A DNA stretch of 64,000 bases from Oleiagrimonas soli. Its GTDB lineage: Bacteria > Pseudomonadota > Gammaproteobacteria > Xanthomonadales > Rhodanobacteraceae. The position numbers and the translations under genes are program-made. This document shows, in pieces, positions 1-8,641 of the stretch. The stretch covers positions 78,142 through 142,141 of the forward strand of contig NZ_KN196470.1 in assembly GCF_000761445.1 (NCBI RefSeq), in the 5' to 3' direction. The stretch's first letter is position 1; every line of letters starts with the position of its first letter. Under the pieces are notes generated by a model. The model had not been told where the DNA came from and did no database searches. It worked only from the letters and a program-made list of their open reading frames with translations.

Positions 1-228
1 CGCACGGCGCTGCGCGTGGACGTCATCGACGACGGCGACGGCGTGCCTGAAGCGCTGCGCGACACGCTGTTCCAGCCGCTGGTGTCCGGCCGCGCCGACG
101 GCACCGGTCTGGGCCTGGCGCTGGCGCGCGAGACCGCGCACGAGCACGGCGGCGAATTGCGCTGCAGCAGCCGGCCCGGCGCCACCGTGTTCTCTCTGTA
201 CCTGCCGCTGGGCGAGGCGCATGCCTGA
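1..228 (+). CDS. glnL: Two-component sensor histidine kinase, C-terminal fragment (NtrB/GlnL-like)
   Basis: Only the last 75 codons are present; the gene starts before the window. The reading frame is open from base 1. What remains is the end of a GHKL ATP-binding domain: DDGDGVP (N/G1 box), a short F-box-like stretch (LFQPLVSGR) and the G2 box GTGLGLALA. The order, followed 33 bases later by an NtrC-type regulator, matches the nitrogen sensor NtrB, which phosphorylates or dephosphorylates NtrC according to PII signalling. The kinase-family assignment is firm. The NtrB identity rests on context, because the PAS sensor and phosphoacceptor His are outside the window. Confidence 0.8.
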   Translation, partial: RTALRVDVIDDGDGVPEALRDTLFQPLVSGRADGTGLGLALARETAHEHGGELRCSSRPGATVFSLYLPLGEAHA

Positions 229-261
229 CGCAGCCCGATATCGATGGAGTCACCGCTGCCC

Positions 262-1653
262 ATGAACCGCGAAATCTGGATCGCCGACGACGACCGCAAT
301 GTGCGCTTCGTGCTGGCCGCCGCACTGCGCGACGCCGGTCATGCGGTGCGCGAATTCGGCAGTGCCGAAGCCGTGCGCGCGGCCTTGCCGGCCGGCGCGC
401 CGGCGCTGCTGCTGACCGACGTGCGCATGCCCGGCGAGGACGGCCTGACCCTTTTGCGCGCATTGCGCGCGCAGGGCGAAACGCCGGTCATCGTGATGAG
501 CGCGTTCACCGACATCGCCACCACCGCCGCCGCCTACCGCGCCGGCGCGCTCGACTACCTGGCCAAGCCGTTCGATCTGGACCAGGCCGTGGAAGCGGTC
601 GCGCGCGCGCTGGCCGAAGCGCCCGCCGAGGACCCCGGCGTCGCCGACACGCCGACCGACGCCCTGCTCGGCGAGAGCGCTGCCATGCGCGAGGTGTTCC
701 GTCTGATCGGTCGCGTCGCCGCCAGCGATCTGAACGTGCTGATCACCGGCGAGACCGGCACCGGCAAGGAACTGGCCGCGCGCGCCCTGCACGCCGAGAG
801 CGCGCGGCGCGAACGGCCGTTCGTGGCGCTGAACACCGCCGCCATTCCCGCCGAGCTGCTGGAAAGCGAGCTGTTCGGTCACGAGGCCGGTGCGTTCACC
901 GGCGCAACCCGACGCCACGCTGGCCGTTTCGAGCAGGCCGAGGGCGGCACGCTGTTCCTCGACGAAATCGGCGACATGCCGGCCTCGCTGCAGACGCGCC
1001 TGCTGCGCGTGCTGGCCGAGGGCGAGTTCTACCGCGTCGGCGGGCGCGAGCTGCTGCGTTGCGACGTGCGCATCGTCGCCGCCACGCATCAGGACCTGGA
1101 CACGCTGATCGGCGAAGGCCGCTTCCGCGCCGACCTCAAGCATCGCCTGGATGTTGTGCGCATCGCCCTGCCCGCACTGCGTCAGCGCCGCGACGACATC
1201 CCGCTGCTGGCGCGGCACTTCCTCGCCGCCGCCGCGCGCGAGCTGAAGGTCGCGCCGAAGCGCTTCGCCGCCTCGGCCCTGCGCGCGCTGGCGCGGCAGG
1301 ATTTCCCCGGCAACGTGCGCGAACTGGAAAACCTGTGCCGCCGCCTGGCGGTGATCGCGCCCGGCGCGGAAATCCGCCCCGCCGACCTCGGTCGCGGCCG
1401 CGACGAACCCGCACCGCCGCCCGGCGAGGTCTGGAGCGAGGGACTGCGCGCCTGGGCCGAACGGGCGTTGGCCGACGGTGAAGCCGACATCCACGCCCGC
1501 GCCCGCGAAACCCTCGACCGCACCTTGCTGGAAACCGCACTGGCCGCGCACGACGGTCATCGCGGTCACGCCGCGGAAGCACTCGGCGTGGGCCGCAACA
1601 CGCTGACCCGCAAACTCGGCGCCGCGCGCACGCGCAAGCCGCGCGGCGACTAG
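262..1653 (+). CDS. glnG: Nitrogen regulation response regulator NtrC
   Basis: Sigma-54 activator of nitrogen-assimilation genes. The 463-residue protein has all three NtrC parts: a receiver domain with the acidic cluster DDD near residue 10 and phosphoacceptor Asp53 (LLTDVRMPG); an AAA+ domain with Walker A GETGTGKE, the sigma-54 contact loop GAFTGA and Walker B LFLDEIGD; and a Fis-type helix-turn-helix at the C terminus ([17 protein letters not shown]). I chose the ATG at 262 because GGAG lies 12 bases upstream and the protein then begins [11 protein letters not shown] as in the family. An in-frame ATG at 244 would add six residues but lacks a ribosome site. The partner kinase ends just upstream, so the two are probably co-transcribed. 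Confidence 0.93.
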   Translation: MNREIWIADDDRNVRFVLAAALRDAGHAVREFGSAEAVRAALPAGAPALLLTDVRMPGEDGLTLLRALRAQGETPVIVMSAFTDIATTAAAYRAGALDYLAKPFDLDQAVEAVARALAEAPAEDPGVADTPTDALLGESAAMREVFRLIGRVAASDLNVLITGETGTGKELAARALHAESARRERPFVALNTAAIPAELLESELFGHEAGAFTGATRRHAGRFEQAEGGTLFLDEIGDMPASLQTRLLRVLAEGEFYRVGGRELLRCDVRIVAATHQDLDTLIGEGRFRADLKHRLDVVRIALPALRQRRDDIPLLARHFLAAAARELKVAPKRFAASALRALARQDFPGNVRELENLCRRLAVIAPGAEIRPADLGRGRDEPAPPPGEVWSEGLRAWAERALADGEADIHARARETLDRTLLETALAAHDGHRGHAAEALGVGRNTLTRKLGAARTRKPRGD

Positions 1654-1896
1654 TCCGCCGCGCGCGGTGCTCTGCCGGCACTGCGCCTCCTTTCAAACAG
1701 GATCCTGCGCGCCACGCATCCGCGCGTGGGCTTCGAGGCATGCGCGTCAATAACCGCTCCCGCCTCATGGCGAGCTGTCGACATTCGCTCGCGATCCACC
1801 ACAGGCGCCGAACGCCGCGTGATGGAGCCACGCTTTGCGCGCACTCCATCCGCCCCGGCTGCTAGGCTTGCGCCGAGTTTCCGCGTCGTCCGATCC

Positions 1897-3255
1897 ATGA
1901 CCCAGCCCGCTTCCGATTCCTCCTGCATTGCCCTGCGCGGCGATATGCTCAGCTTCCGTGGCGATCCGTTCGTCGACGGTCTCGAAGCCTGCCTGCACTA
2001 TCAGCAAGACGCGCTGGTCCTGCTACGCGATGGCCGTATCGACGCAGTCGGACCGGCGACCGAATTGCAGCCGCAGCTGCCGGCCGGCACACCGGTCGAG
2101 CACTACCCGCATGCGCTCATCACCGCCGGCTTCGTCGACACCCACGTGCACTACCCGCAGCTGCCGATTCTCGGCGCACGCGGCCTGCCGCTGCTGGACT
2201 GGCTCGAACGCTATACCTTCCCCGCCGAACAGGCCTACGCCGACCTCGACCACACGCGCGCGATGGCGCGCCTGTACCTGACCGAGAACCTGCGCAACGG
2301 CATCACCAGCGCGGCGGTGTTCTGCACCGTGCATCCGCAGTCGGTGGATGCGCTGTTCGAGATCGCGCAGGGGCTGGACATGCGCCTGGTCGCCGGCAAG
2401 GTACTGATGGATCGCCATGCGCCGCCGGCACTGTGCGATACGGCGCAGTCCGGCTACGACGACTCCGCCGCGCTGATCGCGCGTTGGCACGGGCAGGGCC
2501 GTCTCGGCTACGCCATCACGCCGCGCTTCGCGCCGAGCAGCACGCCGGAACAGCTGGAAGCCGCCGGCACGCTGTGGCGCGAACACCCGGACTGCTTCGT
2601 GCAGTCGCACCTGTCCGAGAATCTTGCCGAGATCGCCTGGGTGCGCGAGCTGTTTCCGGACGCGCGCGATTACCTGGACGTGTACGACCGCTTCGGCCTG
2701 CTCGGCCCGCGCGCGATCTATGCGCACGGCATCCACTTGTGCGAGCGCGAATACGGGCGTTGCCACGACAGCGACACCGCACTGGCGCACTGTCCGACCT
2801 CGAACCTGTTCCTCGGCAGCGGACTGTTCGACCTGACTGCCGCCAAGCGTGCCGAGCGTCCCGTGCGCGTCGGCCTGGGTACTGACCTAGGCGCCGGCAC
2901 CAGCTTCTCGATGCTGCGCACGATGGACGAGGCCGGCAAGGTCGCGCAGCTGCGCGACGCGCCGCTCTCGCCCGCGCATGCGCTGTATCTGGCCACCCGC
3001 GGCGGCGCGCATGCGCTGCATCTGGACGACCGCATCGGCAGCATCGCGCCCGGCATGGAAGCGGATCTCGCCGTGCTCGACCTGCGCGCCACGCCGCTGA
3101 TGGCCGCGCGCATGCAGCATGTCGACAGCCTCGACGAGGCGCTGGCCGTGCTGATGACCCTCGGCGACGACCGCGTCGTGCGCGCCACCTGGATCGCCGG
3201 CGTCAAGCGCCACGACCGCGATCACGGCGAGCCGGTCACGCGACGGATTCTTTGA
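1897..3255 (+). CDS. guaD: Guanine deaminase
   Basis: Amidohydrolase converting guanine to xanthine and ammonia, a purine catabolism and nitrogen-salvage step. The 452-residue product has the zinc-binding motif HVHYPQ after a GFVDTH beta strand, the GuaD hallmark LPLLDWLERYTFPAE, a later HLSEN (zinc and substrate His) and GLGTDLGAG carrying the catalytic Asp. Length fits the family (about 430-450). The frame stays open upstream to 1726, but ATG 1897 gives the normal N terminus. It lies downstream of ntrBC on the same strand across a 243-bp gap, so it may belong to the nitrogen response. No sigma-54 promoter was identified in that gap. Confidence 0.92.
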   Translation: MTQPASDSSCIALRGDMLSFRGDPFVDGLEACLHYQQDALVLLRDGRIDAVGPATELQPQLPAGTPVEHYPHALITAGFVDTHVHYPQLPILGARGLPLLDWLERYTFPAEQAYADLDHTRAMARLYLTENLRNGITSAAVFCTVHPQSVDALFEIAQGLDMRLVAGKVLMDRHAPPALCDTAQSGYDDSAALIARWHGQGRLGYAITPRFAPSSTPEQLEAAGTLWREHPDCFVQSHLSENLAEIAWVRELFPDARDYLDVYDRFGLLGPRAIYAHGIHLCEREYGRCHDSDTALAHCPTSNLFLGSGLFDLTAAKRAERPVRVGLGTDLGAGTSFSMLRTMDEAGKVAQLRDAPLSPAHALYLATRGGAHALHLDDRIGSIAPGMEADLAVLDLRATPLMAARMQHVDSLDEALAVLMTLGDDRVVRATWIAGVKRHDRDHGEPVTRRIL

Positions 3256-3579
3256 AGCGGCTGCATCGGGCCGCGAAGAGACATCCGATCGTCGCGCAGG
3301 ATCCGTCAGATCCTTGCAAGCAGGATTTCGCTTGCCAATAACCTCCGACGCCAGCGGCTATTCGTTCCCGTACGCCTGGGGTGCGCTCATGCGCATCCCG
3401 GCTCCATGGCGTTTCCCGACGTCAGAGCAGCTCATGACGATGAAGGCCATGTTCGATCCGCTCACGGGGGTCGCCGCCTCGGCGTTGTCGGGCATCCCGG
3501 GCAGGTCCCATCTGCTCGCCGTACGTCAGCGAACCACAACGGCCCGTAACGCTTGTGGGTCCGTGAATGACATGCCCCG
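3256..3579. other. Intergenic region, no gene recognised
   Basis: This 324-bp gap lies between guaD and the end of the convergent ClC gene. A 101-codon frame crosses it (3314-3619), but it has no ribosome site, overlaps the ClC 3' end and shows no recognisable protein pattern. I see no strong terminator, tRNA or repeat here. Confidence 0.5.
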
Positions 3580-5412
3580 TCAGTGCCGATCTTTTTTGGA
3601 GGGTTGTTCATTCCCGTGATCGAGGTAGTCCGACAGGTTGGTGTTCTCGACCAGGTCTTCCCACGTCACCACGCCGACCACGCTGCCGGCGTTTTCCATC
3701 GCGCCGTCGCGGGTCATGATGGCGTTACGGCAGTGCTGCTGGCGCAGCGCGGCGATCAGGTCGAACACGCGGATATCGCTCTGCACCACCGCCACGTGCG
3801 TGTCGGCCAGGTCGCGCAGCGGCAGATCGCGCTCCAGCCCGCGCCGCGCCGCACGCAGCGTGCGCGCCGGCACCACGCCGACCAGTCGGCCGTTCTCCAC
3901 CAGTACCACGCGCGGCGTGCGGTCGAACCGGCGGCGATGTTCCAGCGCCCGGCCCAGTCTGGCATCCGCGTCCAGGCAGACATACGGCGCGCGGATGAAT
4001 TCCAGCGCGCGCCGCGCCAGGTATAGCTGGCTCTGGATCGCGACCGGAATGCGCTGGCCGCGTCGGCTCAGTTTCATCGTGTAGATGGTGTCCACCATCA
4101 GCATCCGGCGCACCGAGTAGGCCGCCGAGACGCTGATGATGAGCGGGATGATGGCGTGGTAGTCGCGCGTCATCTCGAAGATCATCACCACCGCCGTGAC
4201 CGCCGCGCCGGTGCTGGCGCCGACCATGCAGGCCATGCCGATGACCGCCATGGTGGCCGGACTCACATCCATGCCCGGAAACAGCGCGTGCAGCCCCGCG
4301 GCGAAGCCTGCGCCCAACGTCGCGCCGATGAACAACGCCGGCGAGAACACGCCGCCGGACGCGCCCGAACCCAGCGTCAGCGAAGTAGACAGCAGCTTCA
4401 GCAGCGCCAGCAGCAGCACCAGTCCGCCGGCGGTCAGGCTGCCGTTCAGGATGTCCTGGATGGTCGCGTAGCCCACGCCCTCGACGTAGTAGTGACCGGC
4501 GTGGCGCAGCAGCAGGTACATCGTCACGCCGACCAGCGCCATGCCCAGCATGTGCCGCAGGTAGTCGTTGCCCGGCATGCGCTGGAACAGGTCCTCGAAG
4601 GCGTAGATCGAACGCGTGAAGACCATCGCCGCGACGCCGGTCAGCAGACCCAGCACGACGTAGGCCGCCAGCGCCGGCAGGCCCGAGCCGAGCACCGGGT
4701 GATCGAGCACCAGCGGCGGCAGGACGAAGGACGGATGGTCGCCGAAGAACGCACGCCCGATCAGGCTGGCGGTGCCGGTGGCGAGCATCACCGGAATCAG
4801 CGTGCGCGCGCTGATCTCGACCAGCAGGATTTCGGTCGCGAACAGCACGCCGCCGATCGGCGTGTTGAAGGTCGCAGCGATGCCCGCGCCGCCGCCGCAG
4901 GCGATCAGCGCCAGGCGCTGCCATTCGGGAATGCGCGTCCACTGCGCCAGCATCGAGCCGAAAGTCGCGCCGATCTGGATGATCGGCCCCTCGCGGCCGA
5001 CCGCGCCGCCGGAGCCGATCGAGATCGACGAGGCCAGCGCCTTCACCAGCGCGACCGGGGCGCGGATGATGCCGCGCTTGAAGTGCACTGCGTCGATCAC
5101 TTCCGGCACGCCGTGTCCCTTGGCTTCGGGCGCGAAGGTCTTGACCAGGAACGTGACGATCACCGCGCCGACCACCGGCACCAGGATGATCCAGGCGCCC
5201 CACGGGCTGGCCGCGGCATGCTTCAGCGCATCGAATTCGGTGCCGAAGCGGCCGAAGAAGAACAGGTTGTGGAACAGCGCGATCAGTGCGCGGAAGGCCA
5301 GCGCGCCGAAGCCCGCCACCACGCCGACCGCCACCGCCATGAGCGCCATGCTCACCTCGATCCGCGCCTCCCGCGCCAGATCGCGTTGCCCCATGACGAT
5401 GTTCCTGCGCAC
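3580..5412 (-). CDS. ClC-family chloride channel/transporter with C-terminal CBS domains
   Basis: Integral membrane ClC protein of 610 residues. The anion pathway motifs are visible: GHGVPEV (counterpart of GSGIPE), GREGPIIQIG with the gating glutamate, and GSGASGGVFSPALFIGA. About 10-12 hydrophobic segments are followed by roughly 170 cytoplasmic residues with two CBS repeats, which often sense adenine nucleotides. Two positions differ from E. coli ClC-ec1: the filter serine is His, and the internal proton glutamate (second E of FIIEE) is Ile in FATEIL, as in many ClC channels. Coupling to protons therefore cannot be assumed. Another start codon lies six residues in (MGQRD). Confidence 0.9.
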   Translation of the reverse strand: MRRNIVMGQRDLAREARIEVSMALMAVAVGVVAGFGALAFRALIALFHNLFFFGRFGTEFDALKHAAASPWGAWIILVPVVGAVIVTFLVKTFAPEAKGHGVPEVIDAVHFKRGIIRAPVALVKALASSISIGSGGAVGREGPIIQIGATFGSMLAQWTRIPEWQRLALIACGGGAGIAATFNTPIGGVLFATEILLVEISARTLIPVMLATGTASLIGRAFFGDHPSFVLPPLVLDHPVLGSGLPALAAYVVLGLLTGVAAMVFTRSIYAFEDLFQRMPGNDYLRHMLGMALVGVTMYLLLRHAGHYYVEGVGYATIQDILNGSLTAGGLVLLLALLKLLSTSLTLGSGASGGVFSPALFIGATLGAGFAAGLHALFPGMDVSPATMAVIGMACMVGASTGAAVTAVVMIFEMTRDYHAIIPLIISVSAAYSVRRMLMVDTIYTMKLSRRGQRIPVAIQSQLYLARRALEFIRAPYVCLDADARLGRALEHRRRFDRTPRVVLVENGRLVGVVPARTLRAARRGLERDLPLRDLADTHVAVVQSDIRVFDLIAALRQQHCRNAIMTRDGAMENAGSVVGVVTWEDLVENTNLSDYLDHGNEQPSKKDRH

Positions 5413-5565
5413 GCCTGCCTCCTCGATTCCGGGAAAATCAGCACGAGCACCGGTGCACCCGCAGCTTGCGTCCTGCGCGCTGCGGCCGTGCAGCGCTCAA
5501 CCCGACCATCCTCGACCCTGCCGCCGCGCATTGCAACGCGACGCACCGATCCGTCTTCGCGCGGA

Positions 5566-6294
5566 TCAGGTCTTCGCCGACGGTGGATCGGTGCGCCGCG
5601 TGATCGAGGCGACCTCCAGCACCGCGCTGATGCGCGTGCCGTCCCAGCGGTAGATGTAGTGCCCGGCCTGCACGCACGGTGCGACCACGTCCGGGTAGAA
5701 CGCGGCCACGCACTGCCCGCCGGCATCGCGCACGCTGTCGTAGACGATGCCGTGGCTGCCGGCGTCGCGCAGGCGTCGGGCCAGCGCCTGGCTGTCGACG
5801 TAGCTGTCCAGATCGTGCGCTTTCGGCCAACCGCCGCGCAAGTCGTGCAGCGTGGCCGAAATCGTGGTGCGGTAGCAGCGCATCTGCAGGTGGATGGGCG
5901 GTTCGCGCGTCGCGGCCAGGAACTGCTCGCGATGGAACACCGTTTCCTCGATTGCGGTGGCGACGCTGTGCGCGGCGTAGAACACGCCGTAACTGCCGTC
6001 GGAAAACCGGCTGCCCTCGGGATTGCGATGCGTGAACGCGGCCATCACCGGCGTGCTGCCCGGTCCGCTGATACGTCGCGCTTCGGGCACCAGCGACAGC
6101 TGACCCAGCTCCTGTCGCAGGCGCGGATTGGTCATGCCCTCGATGGCATACAAGGCTTCCAGGTCGCCCGGCTCGGCGATGCGATCGAACACGCCGACTG
6201 GCGGGAAACGGCTGGAAACGATGCGGTAGGCGCGCGTCCAGCGCACGCGTTTCTTGGGAGGTTCGTCCATGTCCGAAGTGTGCGTGCGCCTCAT
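5566..6294 (-). CDS. RES-domain toxin of an Xre-RES toxin-antitoxin pair
   Basis: The 242-residue protein carries a RES domain, named for conserved Arg, Glu and Ser. Visible signatures are AYRIVSSRFPPV near the start, RFSDGSYGVFYAAHSVATA followed by the acidic EETVFHR, and a later Ser in GSHGIVYDSVR. Characterised RES toxins degrade cellular NAD and arrest growth. The gene begins 26 bp after the stop of an Xre/MbcA-type antitoxin, the usual antitoxin-first order, so one transcript probably makes both. The start is uncertain: the ATG at 6294 has no clear ribosome site, and an alternative Met lies eight residues in (MDEPP). Confidence 0.87.
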   Translation of the reverse strand: MRRTHTSDMDEPPKKRVRWTRAYRIVSSRFPPVGVFDRIAEPGDLEALYAIEGMTNPRLRQELGQLSLVPEARRISGPGSTPVMAAFTHRNPEGSRFSDGSYGVFYAAHSVATAIEETVFHREQFLAATREPPIHLQMRCYRTTISATLHDLRGGWPKAHDLDSYVDSQALARRLRDAGSHGIVYDSVRDAGGQCVAAFYPDVVAPCVQAGHYIYRWDGTRISAVLEVASITRRTDPPSAKT

Positions 6295-6320
6295 CTCAAT
6301 GTCCGAGAACGGCGTCCGCT

Positions 6321-6722
6321 TCAGCCGCGCTGGGCGTCAAGGTACTCGCGCACCACGTAGAGATCGGCAACGTTGCCCGACAGCATGCGATCCAGCGCGC
6401 TACGCCCGCCGAAGGGCGCCGCCGTATTGGGTCGCCGCACCCACGCATCGGCGCGTTCGGTGTTGGGCAGCAGAATCTGCAGGTCCTTCCAGATGCCGAG
6501 CAGGTAGCTGATGCGTTCCAGCGTGTCGCGGCCCAGCGAACCTTCGCCTTCGCGCTTCCATTTGTAGAACGTCGATTGCGGCGGATCGCCCAGCAGCGTG
6601 CGCTGTTCGGCCACACGCAGGTTCCAGGCTTCGGCGAGACGGAAGAAGGCGCGCAGGGCGGGACCATCGAGCGCGCCATCGTGAGCGTGCGTGGACATAC
6701 GGGAAGTCGCAAGCGCGGGCAT
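6321..6722 (-). CDS. Xre/MbcA/ParS-family antitoxin (DUF2384)
   Basis: The 133-residue partner of the downstream RES toxin. The N-terminal half is a helical DNA-binding region with LLGDPPQSTFYKWKREGEG, and the C-terminal half is the toxin-binding DUF2384 region (ERISYLLGIWKDLQILLP, then GGRSALDRMLSGNVADLYVVREYLDA). Such antitoxins bind the toxin active site and repress their own promoter. The ATG at 6722 is preceded by GGGAG seven bases upstream, which supports this start. The promoter region carries an inverted repeat (TAAAC-5-GTTTA) described separately. Confidence 0.87.
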   Translation of the reverse strand: MPALATSRMSTHAHDGALDGPALRAFFRLAEAWNLRVAEQRTLLGDPPQSTFYKWKREGEGSLGRDTLERISYLLGIWKDLQILLPNTERADAWVRRPNTAAPFGGRSALDRMLSGNVADLYVVREYLDAQRG

Positions 6723-6735
6723 GAAATTCTCCCAA

Positions 6736-6750
6736 TAAACCTTTCGTTTA
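6736..6750 (-). promoter_or_regulatory. Candidate antitoxin operator
   Basis: The inverted repeat TAAAC-ctttc-GTTTA sits 14 bases before the antitoxin start, next to a second GTTTA half site (GTTTAGTTTAC). It lies in a short AT-rich window between divergent genes. Position and symmetry suit an autoregulatory operator; binding is inferred. Confidence 0.45.
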
Positions 6751-6852
6751 GTTTACTTCATTTATGGAAACATGTCCCCTGTGCGCGCATCGACGTTCCC
6801 TGCACGCGTTCGATGCGTACACTCGAAGTCCCGCAGCTATCCGGAGTCGGCG

Positions 6853-7392
6853 ATGAAGATCGTCTACGCACTTGCCTGTTTCGCGTCGCTCGTCTGCATG
6901 ACGCCGGCCCGCGGCGAAGTCGTGCAGCGCGCCGCCGACGGATTCCACGTGCGCGCCCAGGCCGACCTGCGCGGCACGCCCCAGCAGGTCTACGCCGATC
7001 TGCTGCGCATCGGACGCTGGTGGAATCCGGCGCACACCTATTCCGGCGACGCTGCGCACTTGTCGCTGCAAGCGCGGGCCGGCGGCTGTTTCTGCGAACG
7101 CTGGAAGGGCGGTTCGGTCGAGCACGCCCGCGTGATCGCGGCGCTGCCCGACCACTCGCTGGTGTTGGACGGCGCGCTCGGACCGCTGCAGCCGATGGCC
7201 GTCACCGGCGTACTGCAATTCACGTTGAAAGCACACGACCACGGCACGCGCGTGGAAGTCGATTACCGCGTCAACGGCGCTTCGCTCAGCGGGCTCGATG
7301 CGCTCGCGCCGGCGGTCGATCAGGTCATCGGCGAACAAGTGCGGCGGCTCGCGGCCTTCAGCGACGGCGAACACGCACCCGCGCCGCACTGA
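6853..7392 (+). CDS. Secreted SRPBCC/START-like protein
   Basis: The 179-residue protein has an N-terminal signal peptide (MKIVYALACFASLVCMTPARG), which predicts export to the periplasm. The mature part resembles SRPBCC-fold ligand-binding proteins: a start like QADLRGTPQQVYADLLRIGRWWNP, then GGCFCERW, then beta strands (VTGVLQFTLKAHDHGTRVEVDYRV) and a long C-terminal helix. The ligand and role are unknown. ATG 6853 has CGGAG seven bases upstream and begins the signal peptide directly. An earlier in-frame ATG at 6772 would put 27 residues ahead of it and is less likely. Confidence 0.75.
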   Translation: MKIVYALACFASLVCMTPARGEVVQRAADGFHVRAQADLRGTPQQVYADLLRIGRWWNPAHTYSGDAAHLSLQARAGGCFCERWKGGSVEHARVIAALPDHSLVLDGALGPLQPMAVTGVLQFTLKAHDHGTRVEVDYRVNGASLSGLDALAPAVDQVIGEQVRRLAAFSDGEHAPAPH

Positions 7393-7410
7393 CTCCGAGC
7401 GGCCTTGATG

Positions 7411-7448
7411 AAAAAGACCCGCGACCGGCCCACTCCATGCCGGCCGCG
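7411..7448 (-). terminator. Rho-independent terminator of the OmpW gene
   Basis: Read on the minus strand, a 10-bp stem (CGCGGCCGGC / GCCGGTCGCG, one G-T pair) with a 9-base loop is followed by GGTCTTTTTC. It sits between the convergent ends of the SRPBCC gene and the OmpW gene. Confidence 0.65.
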
Positions 7449-7465
7449 AGTCCGTCCCCACTCGC

Positions 7466-8083
7466 TCAGAAGCGGTAGCCCACGGCCACGCCGTACACCA
7501 GCGGATCCACGTGCACGGTGCCGACCGAGGCGCCGTTGACCTTGGCCTTCGCATCGATGTTGATCCAGCGCGCATCGACGGTGAACAGCCACTTCGGATT
7601 CAGGCGGAAATCCAGGCCCGCATGCGCGGCCACGCCGAACGAATCGTCCACGCTCAGTCGCGTGCCGGCCAGCGGTCCGGTGGTGTGCTCGCCGAACACG
7701 TACGTGTAGTTCAGACCGATGCCGACGAACGGCGACACCGTCGCCTCCGGCTGGAAGTGGTACTGCAGGCTGACCGTCGGCGGCAGGTGCTTGAAGGTCG
7801 CAGCCTTCACGCCATTCAGACGCACGGTGTGCTCGAACGGCGTCGACGCCAGTACTTCCAGACCCAGATGCGGATTGAAGAAATATTCCGCCGTGATGGT
7901 CGGACGCGTGTCGTTGCCGACGTCGGCCTTGAACGCACCGCCAGCCAGCGTGCCGTTATTGGATTTCGGCGCCACCACGTGCGCGCCCACCTTCACGACC
8001 CAGTCGCCGTCGGCCGCGTGCGCCCGGCCGATGCCGGCCAGGGCCAGGGCCGCGCAGAGCGCGGTGCCGATCAGCTTTTTCAT
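7466..8083 (-). CDS. ompW: OmpW-family outer membrane protein
   Basis: The 205-residue protein has a cleavable signal peptide (MKKLIGTALCAALALAGIGRAHA) and an 8-stranded beta-barrel pattern ending in Phe (YRF), the outer-membrane sorting signal. The early GDWVVKVGAHVVAPKS, central PTITAEYFFNPHLGLEVLA and PFVGIGLNYTYVF are OmpW hallmarks. These barrels form a hydrophobic channel for small nonpolar compounds. The gene appears monocistronic, with its own terminator downstream and a 150-bp gap upstream. Confidence 0.92.
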   Translation of the reverse strand: MKKLIGTALCAALALAGIGRAHAADGDWVVKVGAHVVAPKSNNGTLAGGAFKADVGNDTRPTITAEYFFNPHLGLEVLASTPFEHTVRLNGVKAATFKHLPPTVSLQYHFQPEATVSPFVGIGLNYTYVFGEHTTGPLAGTRLSVDDSFGVAAHAGLDFRLNPKWLFTVDARWINIDAKAKVNGASVGTVHVDPLVYGVAVGYRF

Positions 8084-8233
8084 GTTCGTACTCCTCGATA
8101 GCAGCGGGGGAAAGTCCGCGAGGAGTGTGGGTTCGCAGGGCGCGGCGGTTGTTGACCAGGATCAAGTCCGGCCCGGCTGCGACGCCCTGCCGCAGGCGTC
8201 GCCGAACCGCCGCATCCAGTGCCGCGAAGCGCC

Positions 8234-8641
8234 TCAGCGCCGGACCAGAAAGCGTGCGCGAACCGGTCGTGTATACATCAACGCCAGCGCCGCGAACCAT
8301 GCGGCGACCGCGACCAGAAACAGCACCCGCGCGCTCGACGAGAGCGCGCCGTAGATCGGCGTGACCGCGGCCATCGCCGACGCGGATACGGCGACCAGCG
8401 CCGTCGCCCACCATGCCAACGCACGCGCCCAGCCGCGGAAGCGCAGCAATCCGAAGGTCGACACGGCGACCAGCACGCCGGAGACGACGCTACCCAGACC
8501 GCCGAGCAGCACCAGCCCCGTCAGCAGGGTGGGACGATCCACCGGCACGCGGAACGGCACGGCTTCGGCGAAGGGCAGACACAGCGCGACCGCGGCGGCG
8601 ATCAGTGCCAGCACGAGCACGAAGCGGAAGCTGGCGATCAT
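8234..8641 (-). CDS. Small four-helix membrane protein of unknown function
   Basis: The 135-residue protein shows four hydrophobic segments (residues about 5-27, 40-65, 75-95 and 103-122) and a basic tail ending RPVRARFLVRR. I do not recognise a family. Its start codon overlaps the stop of the upstream DUF885 gene by four bases (ATGA at 8638-8641), so the two are translationally coupled and probably share a transcript. A role accessory to the DUF885 protein is possible but only suggested by the overlap. Confidence 0.7.
   Translation of the reverse strand: MIASFRFVLVLALIAAAVALCLPFAEAVPFRVPVDRPTLLTGLVLLGGLGSVVSGVLVAVSTFGLLRFRGWARALAWWATALVAVSASAMAAVTPIYGALSSSARVLFLVAVAAWFAALALMYTRPVRARFLVRR

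Noticed and set aside
3314-3619. 101-codon frame after guaD
   Set aside because: No ribosome site, no domain, and it overlaps the 3' end of the convergent ClC gene.
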